Shown here piece by piece: positions 21,500 to 34,599 of a DNA stretch of 64,000 bases. A model generated the notes under the pieces. It made no database searches. It was not told where the DNA came from and saw only the letters and a list, made by a program, of their open reading frames with translations. The stretch lies in the NCBI RefSeq assembly GCF_019279795.1, contig NC_056747.1:1004742432-1004806431 (forward strand), written 5' to 3'. This stretch comes from Protopterus annectens (lineage: Eukaryota; Chordata; Ceratodontiformes; Protopteridae). A program made the translations under genes and the position numbers. The stretch's first letter is position 1. The number at the start of each line of letters is the position of its first letter.

Positions 21500-22725
21500 C
21501 ACAACTTTTTGTTATACGGTCTCTACCATTATTTTATCACACTCATCGTACCTCTCTCCATGTTTACAAATCTTGGTCACCTTTCAAGACATGATTAAGG
21601 AGAGCTAACTTCTCCTTTCACTGCTTATCATTCTATATCCACTCCTGGTTCTGGTGCTCCTCTCTTTTGTAGAATATCAACCCGTATCTCTTAGTTAATT
21701 GGAATTATGCATGGTTCAACCATTTCCAAAGTTACAGGATGGAATGCACACTAGCAACTGGTTTACACACACAAACATACAAGTCCCTTTCGATTTTTTG
21801 AAAAAAGTAATTTTTTTTATTTAAAGATAAACACGCCACCTTTGAAATTTTTTGGCCAGCTTTGAGAAACTAGGTTTTTACTGTATTAAATTGGATGGAA
21901 GTAATTCTGAACTGTTATCAATAAAGTTGTAAGCAGTCTTTCAGGAATTGCATTTCATTTAACTGTTTCTATTTCTATGTTTCTGACAAGAAGAATGCAT
22001 TTTTCTTCAACTCTCTTCTAAATAAATAAGTCTTGAAAAAAATGACAGTTGAGTGTGTTTCTATAACTACTATTGAAATGAAAACTTTAATTTGCTGGAG
22101 AATGCAGTGGGCAGTTTTTAATCCCTATTATGAATTAAATAAAAAGTTACTGCAATCTTTGTTGCAAAGAGATACACACAGTGTTTGCTATGTGGGGGGA
22201 GGGTAAAGTATACATTCCCCAGTGAATGAGAAACAAAAAAGTGACACACTGATTTTAATTTTTCTTGGGTGTGGTAGGTGAGTGCTGGAGGCATGGTGTG
22301 TCCTTCTGAACAGACAGAGACCATGGAAAAGCCTTATTGTAATACAAAACTTGTGAATTGTTCCACTGTCGGATTGTGAACTGTAATCCCTTGCAACCCT
22401 AAAGTGGTATTGCAGTGGTACTGCCACTTGTACCTGTCTACATGTGGCCTACCGCTGCTCTGTTTGGCACTAAAATGGAACAATTTATTAATGACTGGTT
22501 TAGTTAACTAATTGATTTAGTTGGGAGAAATGTGGAGGGAAGGGGTTGGAAAAACAGGTGCTAAAGTGCATAGCTTTAATAGTTGTACTTGAATACTGTT
22601 ACATAACTATTTGCTACTGAGTATATTGCATTTTATCAATGGTTTCCGCTGACTGTTTTATTTGACATATGTGTCTTATTGCATTTTAAAAATGTGCAGT
22701 ATTCACTAGCTTAATACTTCTGAAC
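21500..22725. other. No recognisable feature
   Basis: AT-rich DNA without coding motifs, inverted repeats or microsatellites of note. Confidence 0.45.
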
Positions 22726-22729
22726 CACT

Positions 22730-23876
22730 TCGACAAGGTCCTAATGAAATGAAACGCAGTCCGAAAATAGGGTGTTCCACATTTTGTTTCTCACACATTG
22801 CTAGGGTCTGTGTTCCACATTATCGTCTTCAGTGGTTGAAACCTATGCTTTCAGCTGTTCAACAGTGGTGCACTCTGCTGTTAGCTGAATGAACAAGTCT
22901 AAGAATTTCATTTTCTGCAGCTTGTTGAACTGAGGTGCTGTGAGAAGAGAGCAATGGTGCATGCTAGTTTAGGGAGCAACACATCTACTTTTTAACTGCC
23001 CTCGCCTCCATTGTGAGACGTTGAGACATCTTGCATGAAACATTGAGCTGATTTAACATTCCTGCTGTTTACTGTTTAGAATGCAGTGAAAGGTTAGATT
23101 TGATCAAGAATAACTCCTAAATATCTTTGTTGAGTTGCACTTGGTAGACTTCAATCAATGGGGTCTTTAATAGATGACGCCTGTTCAGATATTACTATTT
23201 TAGGGGCATTTTTGCATACTGATACTTTGTTGTTAGTGAGTTAGTGCCAGATAAAGCAAAAGTTATTTTGGAGGGCAGTGTTGAATATGGCAGAGGATCT
23301 GTGAGACATGGTGAAAACAATATCATCTGCAAACATAAAGCAGTTGACATATGGAAGGACCCACAGCAAATTGTTTATGAAAAGTTAGTTGCAAAACAAT
23401 AAGCTAAGCACTGATCATGAGGAATTCCTTTAATAAGAATACCTGCATCAGTGTGCATATTGCCACCCATCAAGGGCCCTGAATGAGATATTTGAAATGT
23501 GGTTGTTTAAGAACCATTAAATGAATTGGTATAGAAACCATAGCCAGAATGCTTTTGAAGTAATGTACAGTGATCAACACTTTGAATGGCACTTTTCAAA
23601 TCTAAGCAGTTAACTCCTTTCAGAAAGCTGTCTTTCATATTCATTATGATTTAGTTTACAACATCATACTGCATTTAGGCAGAAATCCATATTGGCAATC
23701 TGATAAGAAATCATATTTCTAAATGAAAGCAAGGTTTGATAAGAGACAGTTTTCTTCAAAATTTTAAAAAGTGCTCATATATTTACAGTAGGCCTGAATT
23801 GATTAGCAACAGTAAAAAATGGGACTTTTGGGAGTGAAAAGATTCTTAGTTGTTAATGTAATGTTATATAGGAAAG
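22730..23876 (-). pseudogene. Antisense LINE RT, 3' half (split by the Harbinger element)
   Basis: Across shifted minus frames: DFLSDCQYGFLPKCS (about 23,680), LDLKSAIQSVDHCTLLQKHS (about 23,600-23,540), GILIKGIPHDQCL (about 23,450-23,410) and LQMILFSPC (about 23,320). These correspond to the QYGFRPKxST, DLKxAFDxVDHxxLL, GVPQGSxLGP and YADDTVLF blocks of a jockey-superfamily LINE RT. It is heavily decayed. The upstream half lies beyond 43,450, so a 19.6-kb transposon separates the two. Confidence 0.65.
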
Positions 23877-23879
23877 TCA

Positions 23880-24120
23880 GGCCCCAGGATTCAGCAAGCT
23901 CTGCACGGAGAGCAGGAATAGTGCAAGAGCTGCTCCACGCAATATGGCCGACGAGCAATCCAGGAACGGGCTCCCAAGGTGTGCACGAGCGTTCCTACAC
24001 TATTCCTGCACGGACATCACTGCTTTATGTGAATTATCTCATTTGCTGGTAAAAAACATGCAAATGAGGTGAATTAGCGATCCAGGAAGCAGGCAGGCGT
24101 CTGTACAGGAATAGTGTAAC
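23880..24120 (+). repeat. Harbinger left terminus with subterminal repeats
   Basis: The terminal repeat is followed by three copies of a CAGGAATAGTG word: 23,912-23,923 (direct), 23,998-24,010 (inverted) and 24,105-24,116 (direct). The right terminus carries the same word. Such arrays are candidate binding sites for the transposase or the Myb-like protein. Confidence 0.7.
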
Positions 24121-24121
24121 C

Positions 24122-24162
24122 TGCAGAAATGTATTCAGTTACTGACCAAATACATTTCTGCA
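24122..24162. repeat. Perfect 14-bp hairpin in Harbinger 5' region
   Basis: TGCAGAAATGTATT (24,122-24,135) and its exact reverse complement (24,149-24,162) with a 13-base loop, just inside the left subterminal repeats. Confidence 0.85.
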
Positions 24163-24948
24163 AATTACAAACCTGAGGCATGACATCTTGAAAGAAAGCA
24201 TGTATTCAATGTAGTAGGCATGCCAATGGCCAAATATATGGCCATTGACATGAGAAATAGTTGCAAAATTATAAAAAAATAACTTTTAAGCATAGGGCAG
24301 CGGTGCACAAACAGGATCGGCCTGAAAATAAGTAAAAAAGTTGGAAATAAGCTTTTAAATCCAAATCAGCATTCTGCCATAATAGTCAATGGCATGCATA
24401 AGACAACAATACCAGGGAATAGTGGTTGCTAAGGGGGAAGGCTGAGTGAGAGTATTGTAACTGCATTAGCATTCTGTTTTACGCAAATGAGGGGAGTGAT
24501 ACTGAATCACAGATTTCCTCTCTGTGTTAGCATGCACCCAAGAGTGTAGGTGCAGCAACACCACGGTAGAAGTCTAAGAGGTGACCTCATAAGGAGAAGT
24601 GTTATGCATGGTGTAAGCTCACTGGAGCTCTGTGGCCTGTGTTTGCCCTTAGCTAAGCACAGCTAAGGAAAGGGGTGTGTCTGAGGCTGCCTAGCAATGT
24701 TTACATTGCCTAAACTGGTGTGCGCACCACCCAGTAGGTTTAAAAAAAAAAAAAAACAGGAAATAGCAGCTCTGTTTCACATCTGAGCACAGGGTATGTG
24801 GGGCACACCTCGGGGCTTAAACGGGAAGGCAATGGGAAGGGAAAACAGCAGTAGGAAGGCAATCAAGGAGAACTAGCATAGCTGGCAAGTGAAATGTATA
24901 AGAATCAGCCAATTACACAGGCAGCAGTCCAGCACACAACTATAAACT

Positions 24949-26143
24949 ATGCAAACACCATTCACTCTGCTTTGTCCCACAAACTCTACACCTCCGGTGT
25001 ACACAGACGGGGAAATTTTACCTGAGAAAACTAACAAAATGTTAGGGGCTGCTGTGGCTCTCATACATCAACATGTGCAAGAGGCTAAGGGTGGTGAGGA
25101 TGTGAATGCTGACGACAAACCCACAGTGAGGAGGAGAAGAATGTGCAGACCCAGGGTAACCTACCAGGGGTTACATCAGCTGGAGATAATGGAGTGCTAT
25201 AGGGTGAACAGGGACATTCTACAGCAAATTGTTGAGCTGTGCCAGTCACGCCTCACACACAGAACCAACAGAGGGGAACCCATCCCAGTGGATACCAAGG
25301 TATGTGTAGGCTTAAGAATAGTAGCCACAGGTACCTTCCAAAGGCCAACTGGGGATATCATGGGGATCTCACAGGCATCAGCATCCAGGGTTCTACACCA
25401 GTTCCTGGATGCCATGTCAGCACATGCCAGTGAGCACATATATTTCCTCAACACCCATGATGCGTTGACCAGCAATATGCATCTCTTCCACCAAATAGCA
25501 GAATACCCTGAGGTAGTGGGTGCTATAGACTGCATGCACATACACATCAAAGCACCACCCGTCGAGCAGGGTAGGGTCTACATAAACCGCAAGGGGTTCC
25601 CCTCCATCAACTACCAGGTTGTGTGCGATGCCCAGGGCATTATCTTGAATGTGTGTGTTGGCAGCCCTAGAAGCTATCATGACTCCCACATCTGGCATAT
25701 GACACAGCGGTAGCAGTCGTTTGCCAGTGGGGACATCCCATATGGCCACCTAGTGGGGGATGCTGGTTACGCACTGGAGCCATGGCTGATGACACCCATC
25801 AGAAATGCACACACATACACACACACACAAACAAGAACATCATAATGAGGCACACGCACAAACCAGAATCATAACTGAGCATGTGTTTGGGATGCTCAAG
25901 TCACGATTCCGCTGCTTGGACATATCCAGTGGAGCTTTGCAGTACTCTCCAGCTACATGTACACAAATGTTCATAGTATGTGCCATGCTACACAATAAGA
26001 TCCTGCGGAAACAACTGCAGCAGGAACAGCACAGGGCAAGGCCACACAGCTCCCCACCATTGCCAAGGCCATCACAGGCACAGAGGGACTCGGAGGAGGA
26101 ACAATCTGCATCTGCCCATGTAGGCAGAAGGAGGCGTGCCTAG
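24949..26143 (+). pseudogene. Harbinger-type DDE transposase, broken
   Basis: The first frame (24,949-25,713, 254 codons) has YQGLHQLEIMECYRVNRDIL, then RIVATGTFQRPTGDIMGISQ, the helical N-terminal region of HARBI1-like transposases, then VVGAIDCMHIHIKAP (first catalytic Asp, codon 25,528) and GSPRSYHDSHIW (second Asp, codon 25,681). After a TAG (25,711) the sequence continues with YGHLVGDAGYALEPWLMTP. A CA-rich stretch (25,805-25,835) and a frameshift follow. The last block, TEHVFGMLKSRFRCLD, carries the catalytic Glu (25,877) in another frame. All three catalytic residues survive, but the stop and frameshift inactivate it. A start further upstream or in another exon is possible. It would cut and paste the element by its terminal repeats. 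Confidence 0.88.
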
Positions 26144-26149
26144 TATGCC

Positions 26150-28810
26150 CAGGATTTGGCAAAGAGGCAATGTATAGCACATACACTGACATGGTAGGGA
26201 CCCAGAGAATGACACCTCTCTCCGACTCACACATACAGTAAAAGGGATGACAAACATGACACTACCTGTGCTTTACCATGTATAGGGAGTATACTGTGTG
26301 CATCTGACATAGTCAGCCCTCCAGCACCATCCTCAATCCTGGCACAGCCACAGGGTAAGTCACACTTCCTATCAATTGCTGAATGGAGTAGTATGTTCTG
26401 ATAGATGTAGCTATGGTATGGATGTGAGCATGCAAGGGAATTGGGTGGCTGAATGGGATGGCAGCAAATAGTGGACACCTATATGGGCAGCATGAAATCC
26501 CTAACAAATACTGGTGTCAACAAAGTAGGCAGTAACTAGACAAGGTGACAAATCCCACTGCAGTAAATGTGGTGGCCCAAATGTGTGTCCATAGGACATA
26601 CACATGTATGTCAGTGAGGCTCACATACCCAACACCAGCCTCAGCCAGCAGGACAGGTGTAGATGACCATAAAGAAAGGCTGGGCAAAGGCCTCCAATTG
26701 ATGGCAATGGTGAACAGCCCCCCTCCAGACCTACCCAGACAGACTACAACAGGTCTGGCAGTTGTATGTTAGTTCTGAAGGGTAAGAAGTCTGAAACAGA
26801 AATCTACGTCAATAAAACCTAAGATTTGTACTCTACTGATATGCCTCCAGTCTGCATGATAGGTCAGAAGACAAAATGAAATGGAAGCTAAGAGAGTACC
26901 TGAAATACCAATACAGTCATAGCAAATGTTTAAAGTCATTAGGTGTGCCCCCCCCCATAATCCTATGTAGAAATACAGTAACATGTACATGTGGGTTTAA
27001 TAATAGGGGAGCACAGATTACCTGAGCTGGCCCAATCTACAGGATAGATTGTTGCATGTGTACGATATACAGGGGTCTGTGCATTAGGTTGCTGTGTGTT
27101 CAATATTTTCTGGAAGTGATCAGCATGAAGGCATGGTGGGTTGTGCCTCGGTGGCCTATGGCCAGTACTGTTGATGACAGGGCCATGTTCTGACAACTGC
27201 AGTGCCAACCACAATGCTTCTCAGCAATACATGTGTCAGCAGTCATCCATACTCACTCTCCAGATGTTAATATCAGTCACTGTCTGAAAGATGGACATGC
27301 CATGAATGTGGGCCCAGACATACACACAGTACACAGGTGGAAGTACCCTAGACAGAGTACATAAAATGTAACTGTCAAGTGCACACACCTTTGGAATTGT
27401 ACATACAGGTTAGCAGCACATTAGTTATCTATGTAGTATGAAATACTGTTGTAGTCTGGCCAATCAATGGCAGACCACAAAAGACACAGTTATGAAGTAA
27501 TGAGAGACTGCCTATGTCCCCGCACAAGGCAGCATAAGGGGAATGTCCCATGTATATCTGTGAGTCATATGCTTCCATATCATACATGCACTTAGCTCAC
27601 CCCACCATCAGCCACAGGTTTAGCACAGCTCATATCCTTACTGTTGGGAATGAGTACAGTATGACCCCCACTTCTGTATGGGAATACCCACATATTGCAG
27701 CATGCTGAAGAGGTGTCCCATGCAGGTGTGTCCCTAGCTGTAAGCAGCACACTGCCAGCATCCAGACCAATGGATTAATATGGACAGGAACTATTGCCAT
27801 TAACACCTTCGCACACTTACCCTGTCACCCCAGAGGAATCCAGTGGCTCACAGCCTGTGAATCTAGGAGTGACAGAATGCACTGGCCTGCTACAGATGGC
27901 CTGCATCACTACCAAATGACCTACAGGCCTCTGTCAAAGGCCTGTGCCTCACCCATAGTGCCAATGTATGTTATCTCATGGGGTCCCAACTAACAACATA
28001 ACACAGTCAACAGAACACAAATGCAAGGCCATGTTGACAAATCCCAGTTGCATGCCCACCATGTCCTAATGCATGAACTGTGGACCAACCCCTAAATGCC
28101 GCTGGGATGAAGGGACAACTATAGGGATACTTCTCAGATATCACTCTCATAATGTTAAGAAGAGGATAGAAAAAAAGAGTGGGAGGGGTGTGAAAACATG
28201 GATGTCATGGAGTGTGTGAAGTCTGAAACTCTGATGTGTGCCCATACTATCCCTACCTGCAAACCCAGTAATGGGTAGCTACAAACCTGCTCGTTAATCA
28301 CAATGTGAAGGGGAACTGATCAGATATATGAGCCCTGCCTCTAGGTAATCTGGGTGAATATGTACAGCTGAGAGGTATGGCCACAGCAGGATATGGACAT
28401 TCTGTTACATCAATATATGTACAAGAAGGGGATCCTCAGCCACCATAGTACCAAGGTGCTGCACAATTTATACAGACCCATCAGCAGGTGTCTGTAGCTA
28501 CCCCTCCAGAATGGCATGAGTGTGCAAGAATATGTAGGCTGCAGACCACAATACTGGACTCAGCTTCATTCATCTTGTATTTCCCAGGAAATAACTGTGA
28601 GCAAATAAGTATATCTGTCAGTAGTTTATGACATGATACATCATAGTGTAAAACAGTATATATGTCTGAATATCTCTGCTAACACCAACCATGTAACACA
28701 AGCAGCACAGACAATATAGTTACAGTATCCCACTATTTGTCACCCACTGTGACTCCATATTGTCAACCTATCTACAGATATCCTGCAGAAACAGGTTGCT
28801 AGCTGTAGGT
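26150..28810. other. Harbinger internal non-coding region
   Basis: 2.7 kb without recognisable coding motifs, with many short frames. A small MITE-like shred (GCTGAGAGGTATGG) occurs near 28,366-28,379. I see no other element ends. Confidence 0.45.
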
Positions 28811-28854
28811 GTAAAACATACAAAATAAAAAAAGCCAGCACTCAATGTTTTATT

Positions 28855-28912
28855 CCTTCCCTTCTTTCAGACCGGTTTCGGTATTAAACCTTCTTCAGTG
28901 ATATAACATTCA
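28855..28912 (-). ncRNA. Hammerhead-ribozyme-like motif, PLE2
   Basis: On the minus strand: CUGAAGA, short stem II (GGU/ACC with loop UUAAU), GAAA, mini stem III C-CG-G, then UC, giving a GUC cleavage site. A 3-bp stem I (UCA/UGA) is next to the core. Confidence 0.6.
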
Positions 28913-29102
28913 TAATTCAGGAACAGTATTTATACATATTGTATATCACTTCCCCCATTTAACTAATTAAATCTCCAAATACATATAAAGCATTAAACAA
29001 AGTGAACAATATACTTATAATGTCAAATGTTAACCCAAACTTCCATTAATAACCTGTTGCTGCATATAAAGTTATTAATAAAAATCCTTAACAAAAAGAA
29101 CC

Positions 29103-31821
29103 TCAAAATTTATCATTAAATCCTGGATGAAATAGAGTGCCCAACTTAATAATCCATTTTCTTTCCTTTTGAGTTAGTATAGTGTGCCAACCCTGTTTTG
29201 TTGATCTATTTCCCTTAACCTGGTCAATAATGACAAATCCAAAAGGGGCAGTTTTGTGTGACTGACAATGTCTATACAATGCATTGGTCATTTTCTTATG
29301 TCGTAAATCACTCAGATGTTCCGAAATGTGACTCCTTAATTGCCTAGAAGTCTGCCCCACATAAAAGGCAGAACATTGGCAAGTAGCCAAATAGACTACC
29401 CAATCGGAGCTGCAATTTCCAAAAAATTGAATGTCAAAAATTTGACCAGTGTTTTTTACTGCTAAAAGATGTGGTTTTGAACATATGTTTACACAAATTG
29501 CAATGTCCATAAGGATGCAAATCAACAAGCCTGTCTCCCATTAGGGTAAGCTGATGTTGGTTTACATAATCTAAAAAGGTCTTCTTATAATGAGCAAAAT
29601 AAGACGTAAGTGTTCTTCCCCTCCTGAAGGAGAACTGGCATCTAGTTGGCAAACATTGATCCAGATCTACATTAGCCCGAAGAATGTTCCAATGTTTGTT
29701 AACTACATCCTGTAATAAATGTGCATTGCTACCAAATGTTGTAACTAACCTCATGGCCCCTGAACCGTCCTTTTGAGTTCTGACTTTATACTCCAGTAAA
29801 CTGGATCTCTCACAATTAGTCGCCCAATCACTGGCCCTTTGTACTAGTGATTTCTTATAACCCCTATCAATAAATCTACCCTCAAGATCATGCCTGGCAT
29901 TCTGAAATTCCATGTGTGCAGAACATATTCTCCAAATTCTCATGACTTGAGATTTGGGAATGCTGTTGATGGTGTGTGTGGGGTACAAACTAGTTGCATT
30001 TAATAAATTATTATATTGTGGGTATTTCCTATATACTGAAGTTTTGAGTGTACCATCCCCCTGTCTCAATATATTGACATCTAGGAAATTGATCTCATTC
30101 CTGTGATAATTAACAGTAAATTCAATCCCCCACCAATTACCATTAAGGTATTCCAGAAATTCTAACAAATAGACCACACCCCCACACCAAACAAGCCAAC
30201 AATCATCTAAAAAAGTCTCCATATATCAATCTCCGAAAGATAAATGTTATGCATAACATCATATATAATCTGATCTTCCACATACCTCATAAAGAGGTCA
30301 GCATAAATGGGGGCAAACGAGGCCCCCATAGCTGTTCCTTGCTGCTGCCAATAACATTCTCCCCTGAAATAGAAAACGTTTTTCGTCAATACATGTTCTG
30401 CCAAACATATAAGAAGAGTATTGAATCCTGGTGCATATAGATTGGCTTTGTTAAGCCAATACTCTAAGGCAAGTAATCCCACCCAATGGGGGATATTGGT
30501 ATATAGGGATTTGACATCAAGTGTACACATGAGCCAGTTGAGTTCTAATTGAGAGTCCGAAATAATTTGTAAAAACTCTGTGGTATCCTTGATCCTTTCC
30601 CTGACACCTGACAATAATGGTTTTAAATAATGTGTCAAAAAAGCAGAAATAGGTTTAGTTAAAGACCCTCATCTTGAAACGATTGGTCTTCCTGGGGGTC
30701 TACTCAAATGTTTGTGAATTTTGGGCAAGAGATATAGGTACTGTCGGGTGGGATCCCGAACCATGAGCTGTTCTTTCGTCTTCACATCAATAATTCCTTC
30801 TTCCACAGCTTGATTCAAAAATGAATCAATTTCAGCCTTAAATTTAGGTGTGGGGTCTGTGGACATTCTAATATAATTCTGAGGGTTGGACAATTGTTAG
30901 TTGCCCTTATTCCAGTAGTAACTGGCATCCATTATGACCAAAGCCCCACCTTTATCTGCCAGAAGAATGATTATGTCAGAATTAGAATATAAATTTTTCA
31001 GACCCTGCTGTTCCCCTTTCGAAAGATTGTGCCTGAAACCCATAGAGGAACTAAAATTAAAGTGTAAATCCCTTAAAACGGCTTCCTGAAAAATGCCCAC
31101 ATGTCTGTTCATTGGTGGCATAAATGTAGATTTATGAAAACGAAATTTAGATAATCTTTGAGAATTATTAGATGTACCAAAAAACAATTTTAAATTCAAG
31201 ACTCTACAAAAGGCAAAAAGATCTGAGAAAAAAATATGTTCATCTACCAAAAAACTAGGAACAAATCCTAGACCTTTATTAAGTAGACATTTTTCATCCT
31301 TGGATAAAACATAATTTGAAATATTATGTACATTATAAAATTCAATCCCAACTTCATCGTTGACTGTAGTAGGTTTTCCAAGTCTGCCACCTTTGTGCTT
31401 ACGTCCACCCCTATGGGTTTGTCTCCCAAAGGGCACTCCTGAATTCATACTTTCTTTGAGTCAGGAGAATCACTGATATAAATTCCTTCCATATCAGTCA
31501 TAGATGATTCTTCCCCTGAGGTACTGAGGCCCTGTGTGGGTTTTCTAAGTATAGATCTTGGTCTTTTCTTTCTGACGTTGGATCTACCCTTGTTGTTATC
31601 AATAAATCCAACTCCCCTCTGGGACTCGAAGGGCCTGCCTCTCTCATAATCTTCCACATCTCTGTGAAATTTATGTAACTTTTTTCTTTCAACCCATTCT
31701 CAAAATTGAGAAGATCTCTGGATAATTTTTCCAGGCCCTGAACAAAAGACGGTATGTGGTGGACTACAGATTCACATACAGTGAGTGACAATATGTCACA
31801 GAACAGGACATGTGGAGACAT
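29103..31821 (-). pseudogene. PLE2 RT and GIY-YIG protein, frameshifted
   Basis: Pieces in order on the minus strand: a Lys/Arg-rich N-terminus (31,821-31,445); LSKDEKCLLNKGLGFVPSF and IILLADKGGALVIMDASYY (31,448-30,897, fingers); YLYLLPKIHKHLSRPPGRPI (30,893-30,669); MCTLDVKSLYTNIPH (motif A) and GTAMGASFAPIYADLF (motif B, 30,638-30,207); a frameshift exactly before motif C, which reads FLDDCWLVWCG (30,222-29,434); INFLDVNIL and thumb; HCNLCKH; then, after a frameshift, WVVYLATCQCSAFYVGQTSR and a conserved C-terminal Glu/Trp region (29,528-29,103). Five or more breaks. The RT and nuclease order is complete. Confidence 0.88.
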
Positions 31822-31859
31822 CCAACCAACATGGGGGATATATCCACAGATTTGTGAAC

Positions 31860-32230
31860 ATATTCTATGTCACCAGTGCTGTTATGCACATGGTGGATTG
31901 ATAGATTGACAAGGTTTGTGTGGGCATGCATTTAGTGTGTGACGTCACAACTCACAGTGATATGTCTCTGACATACCTCTCCACTGGCACGCTGTTCAAA
32001 GACTGGCCACATGTTTGCCTGTTATGTTTTGTGTGTTCACCAGACAGTTGGTGTCCTTGGTAAATCAGTTGTGGACTCTGGGGAATGCACTCAGTACATA
32101 CACACATCTATGGGTATTACCAACATCATATTCCACATAAAGGATGTTACAACAAACCCAGTGACATCTGCAACTGTTTCAATGCATGACACCAGTATGT
32201 CCAATCTACCCCTGTGTTTGTGCCTCTGTT
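31860..32230. other. Harbinger-derived or unassigned spacer
   Basis: Short spacer between PLE2 and the next LINE. No motif was seen. Confidence 0.35.
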
Positions 32231-32234
32231 CTCA

Positions 32235-33930
32235 CCTAGTTAGTGAGTGGGGAATGTTATCTAAGGCTTTGGCCAGATCAATGTAGGCTGTATGTGTCAC
32301 CTTGCCTTCATCCACAGCTCAGGTGACTGACACCAAGAAGTTGACCTGGTGGAAGGAGCAGGTATGACCTACCCTTTACAAAGGTAAACTGTGTGGGATC
32401 CTGACTCTGCAGATTCCCATATCCCTGTTTATTAGGTGCATGATGATGCATTCCATAGCTTTGCATAACAGACTTGTCAGGCAGTTGGAGCAGTATTTCC
32501 CAAGGTCTGTAGTTACACCTCGTTTGTGGAGAGGGGTGACTGTAGCAGTGTACAATTCAGTAGGGACAAAGCCTGAGGTGAGGCTGTGCTTGAACAGGGC
32601 ACACAGGTAAGGTGCCAGGTCACTCTGTAGTTCATGTAGAACATACCCAGGGATATTATCAGGTCCCACAGAAGCTGTATTTTTGGCCATGGACAGTGGT
32701 GTTTTAACCTGTGCTGCAGTAATACTGGATGCCTGGTGGTGTATTGGTATTGTGATTGGTCCTTTGGTGGGGGGGTGAGGGGTAGTGTTTGCACTCAAGC
32801 TGCCAGCCAGTATATTGGCAGTATTTTTGTCTCAGTCTGGGAGGTTCCATTGTCTAGTAGCTCAGAACAAATCTTGCTATTGCTATGGGGATTCTTAACA
32901 TAACTGTATGAGACCTTGTGGTTGCCTTCACTATGTGTCCCAATTCTGTTCTCACAGCTAACTTTGTAGTATTTGATGAGGGATCTCAACCTTCAATTGA
33001 GTCTGATAAGTGTTGATTTTCCAGTGTTGGGACTTCATGTTATTCCATATCGGTTACCTCCTTCTGTTGTACAGTGTCTGTATGGCAGGGGACCACCAGA
33101 TCAGCTTCCTTTTATTGGAAGTGAGGATTCTGGTTGTAGTGGGTATGGCAGTACCCTTGCATTTGTGTACATGCTCATAGTGCATTGTTGTTTGATTCAG
33201 CTATCATGCACCTAGTCTCCATTTGCATGGCTGCCATGAGGTTAGCCACCTCTGTTGTTATGAGGCCATATTTAGCATTGGAAAGGCTTTTCATGGTGGT
33301 TACCTGTGCAGGGGGGTGTGGGAGGGCAATGAATTTTCACAGGTGATTAATTTGTGTTCAGATATAACAAGGGGGAGTTGTCTATCGGTGTTCAAGCAAC
33401 ACTCGCCCATGTTAGGAAGCACCAGGTCCATGTGATGGGCATGTGCATTGGTACATGAATAGTTTTCCCAATTAATGGCAGGGTAGTTGAAGTCAACCAG
33501 TATGTGAGTGTTAGGTTGGACAATATCAGCTTCCAGGGTGTTTAGGAGCATGGAGTGTGAGTGTTGGGACATGTTTGGGGACCTATAGCAGGCTACGACC
33601 TGAACCACTGTCCCACCCAATGTTAGCTATGCCTGCAGTATCTGTAATGCCTAGGTTGGTCAACACTCTGGAGGTGTGTGCCTTCTTAATGAATATGGAA
33701 ACACCACCGCCTTTGGAGCTTCAGTCACAGTTCTGCAGCCAAGAGATGTGGAATGGGTAATAGGCTGGTAGTGCAGGGGTGCTTCCTGCTGCCTTTAACC
33801 AGGTCTCTGTTACAGCACAGATGTCATAGTTCCCCATTTTAAGGAATACGACCAGTGAGTGCATTTTCAGATGCAGAGGTCTAGTGTGCAGCAGCATGAC
33901 CCTCAGATTGCATGTGTTTGTAGCTGTCAT
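32235..33930 (-). mobile_element. CR1-like LINE fragment (EN and RT start), antisense
   Basis: Minus frames: 33,930-33,721 with NLRVMLLHTRPLHLKMHSLV and AVTETWLKA (APE-type endonuclease, the E and TETWL block); 33,620-33,300 with VVACYRSPNM and ILVDFNYPAINWENY (endonuclease DFN block); 32,989-32,795 (linker); 32,798-32,376 with SITAAQVKTPLS, VGPDNIPGYVLHELQ and HKRGVTTDLGKYCSN (RT blocks 0-2). The copy is cut at about 32,235, before the catalytic FADD block. Over shared parts it is closely related to the copy at 56,358-60,358. Confidence 0.85.
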
Positions 33931-33957
33931 ATATTTCTGTATATTTATGTATACATA

Positions 33958-33963
33958 TACATA

Positions 33964-34040
<77 letters not shown>

Positions 34041-34044
34041 ATGC
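33958..34044. repeat. (TA)n-(TG)n compound microsatellite
   Basis: TA array at 33,968-34,008, followed directly by (GT)n to about 34,039. Confidence 0.95.
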
Positions 34045-34179
34045 ATGTATTCACCTTTCTATATATATGTTTCTATACCTATTTGTGGATATACATGTGG
34101 ATGCATATCTCTATATATATAGAAAAATATATGTATTATGTATAGATTTGTCCACATATATGCATCTCCATACAGATAT

Positions 34180-34503
34180 ACATGTTGGCAAGGAGCTCCT
34201 CCATTGCTTTAAGTGAGGCCTGTCTGGCTGGCCCACCACCAGTAGTGGAATGGTCCCTCACCACCACAGCAGCCCGTTGCCATGCACGCTGAGTCTAGTC
34301 AGCTGCTCTGTGCCTGACCTGTTCGTACGTGCGGCCACAGTTCCCCAAGGTGTTCACTCTCTGTGTGAGGTCTTTCCAAAGGGTTGTCCTCCCCTGCTGC
34401 TGTTGGTGACCCCGACTGAAGAGTATGTGGTAGTGTTCCAGGATGGCCTCAGTTATGGCTGCTGTCTCCTGGACATCATAGGCTGGAAGCCTCTGCATCA
34501 AAC
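34180..34503 (-). pseudogene. Myb/SANT-like gene A of the Harbinger element, broken
   Basis: The minus strand begins just after a CTTTCAG splice-acceptor-like site (34,504-34,510) and reads MQRLPAYDVQETAAITEAIL, EHYHILFSRG, TTLWKDLTQRVNTLGNCGRT and YEQVRHRAAD, then TAG, then TQRAWQRAAVVVRDH and TTGGGPARQASLKAMEELLA. The spacing of Tyr/Leu-Phe, Trp, Val-Asn and R-T-x-x-Q-V-R-H-R, followed by TGGGP, is that of the SANT-like domain (MADF/MSANTD type) encoded by Harbinger accessory genes. The stop replaces a residue in the third helix region. In autonomous Harbingers this second protein binds DNA and helps transposase nuclear import and targeting. Confidence 0.75.
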
Positions 34504-34599
34504 CTGAAAGACATAAACAGGGAAAAACACATCACAGGACATCACACACTGTCCATAGTTCTTTACAGAGACAGCTCACTAGTAATGAGTATCAGTACC

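Larger units (their letters stand above)
28812..31835 (-). mobile_element. Penelope-like element PLE2, nearly full length
   Basis: Antisense PLE inside the Harbinger element. Frames run from about 31,821 to 29,103 in PLE order. A terminal region with a hammerhead-like core follows at about 28,812-29,100. No second pseudo-LTR copy and no flanking duplication were found. It is a different family from PLE1: its RT and nuclease motifs differ at many positions. Confidence 0.85.
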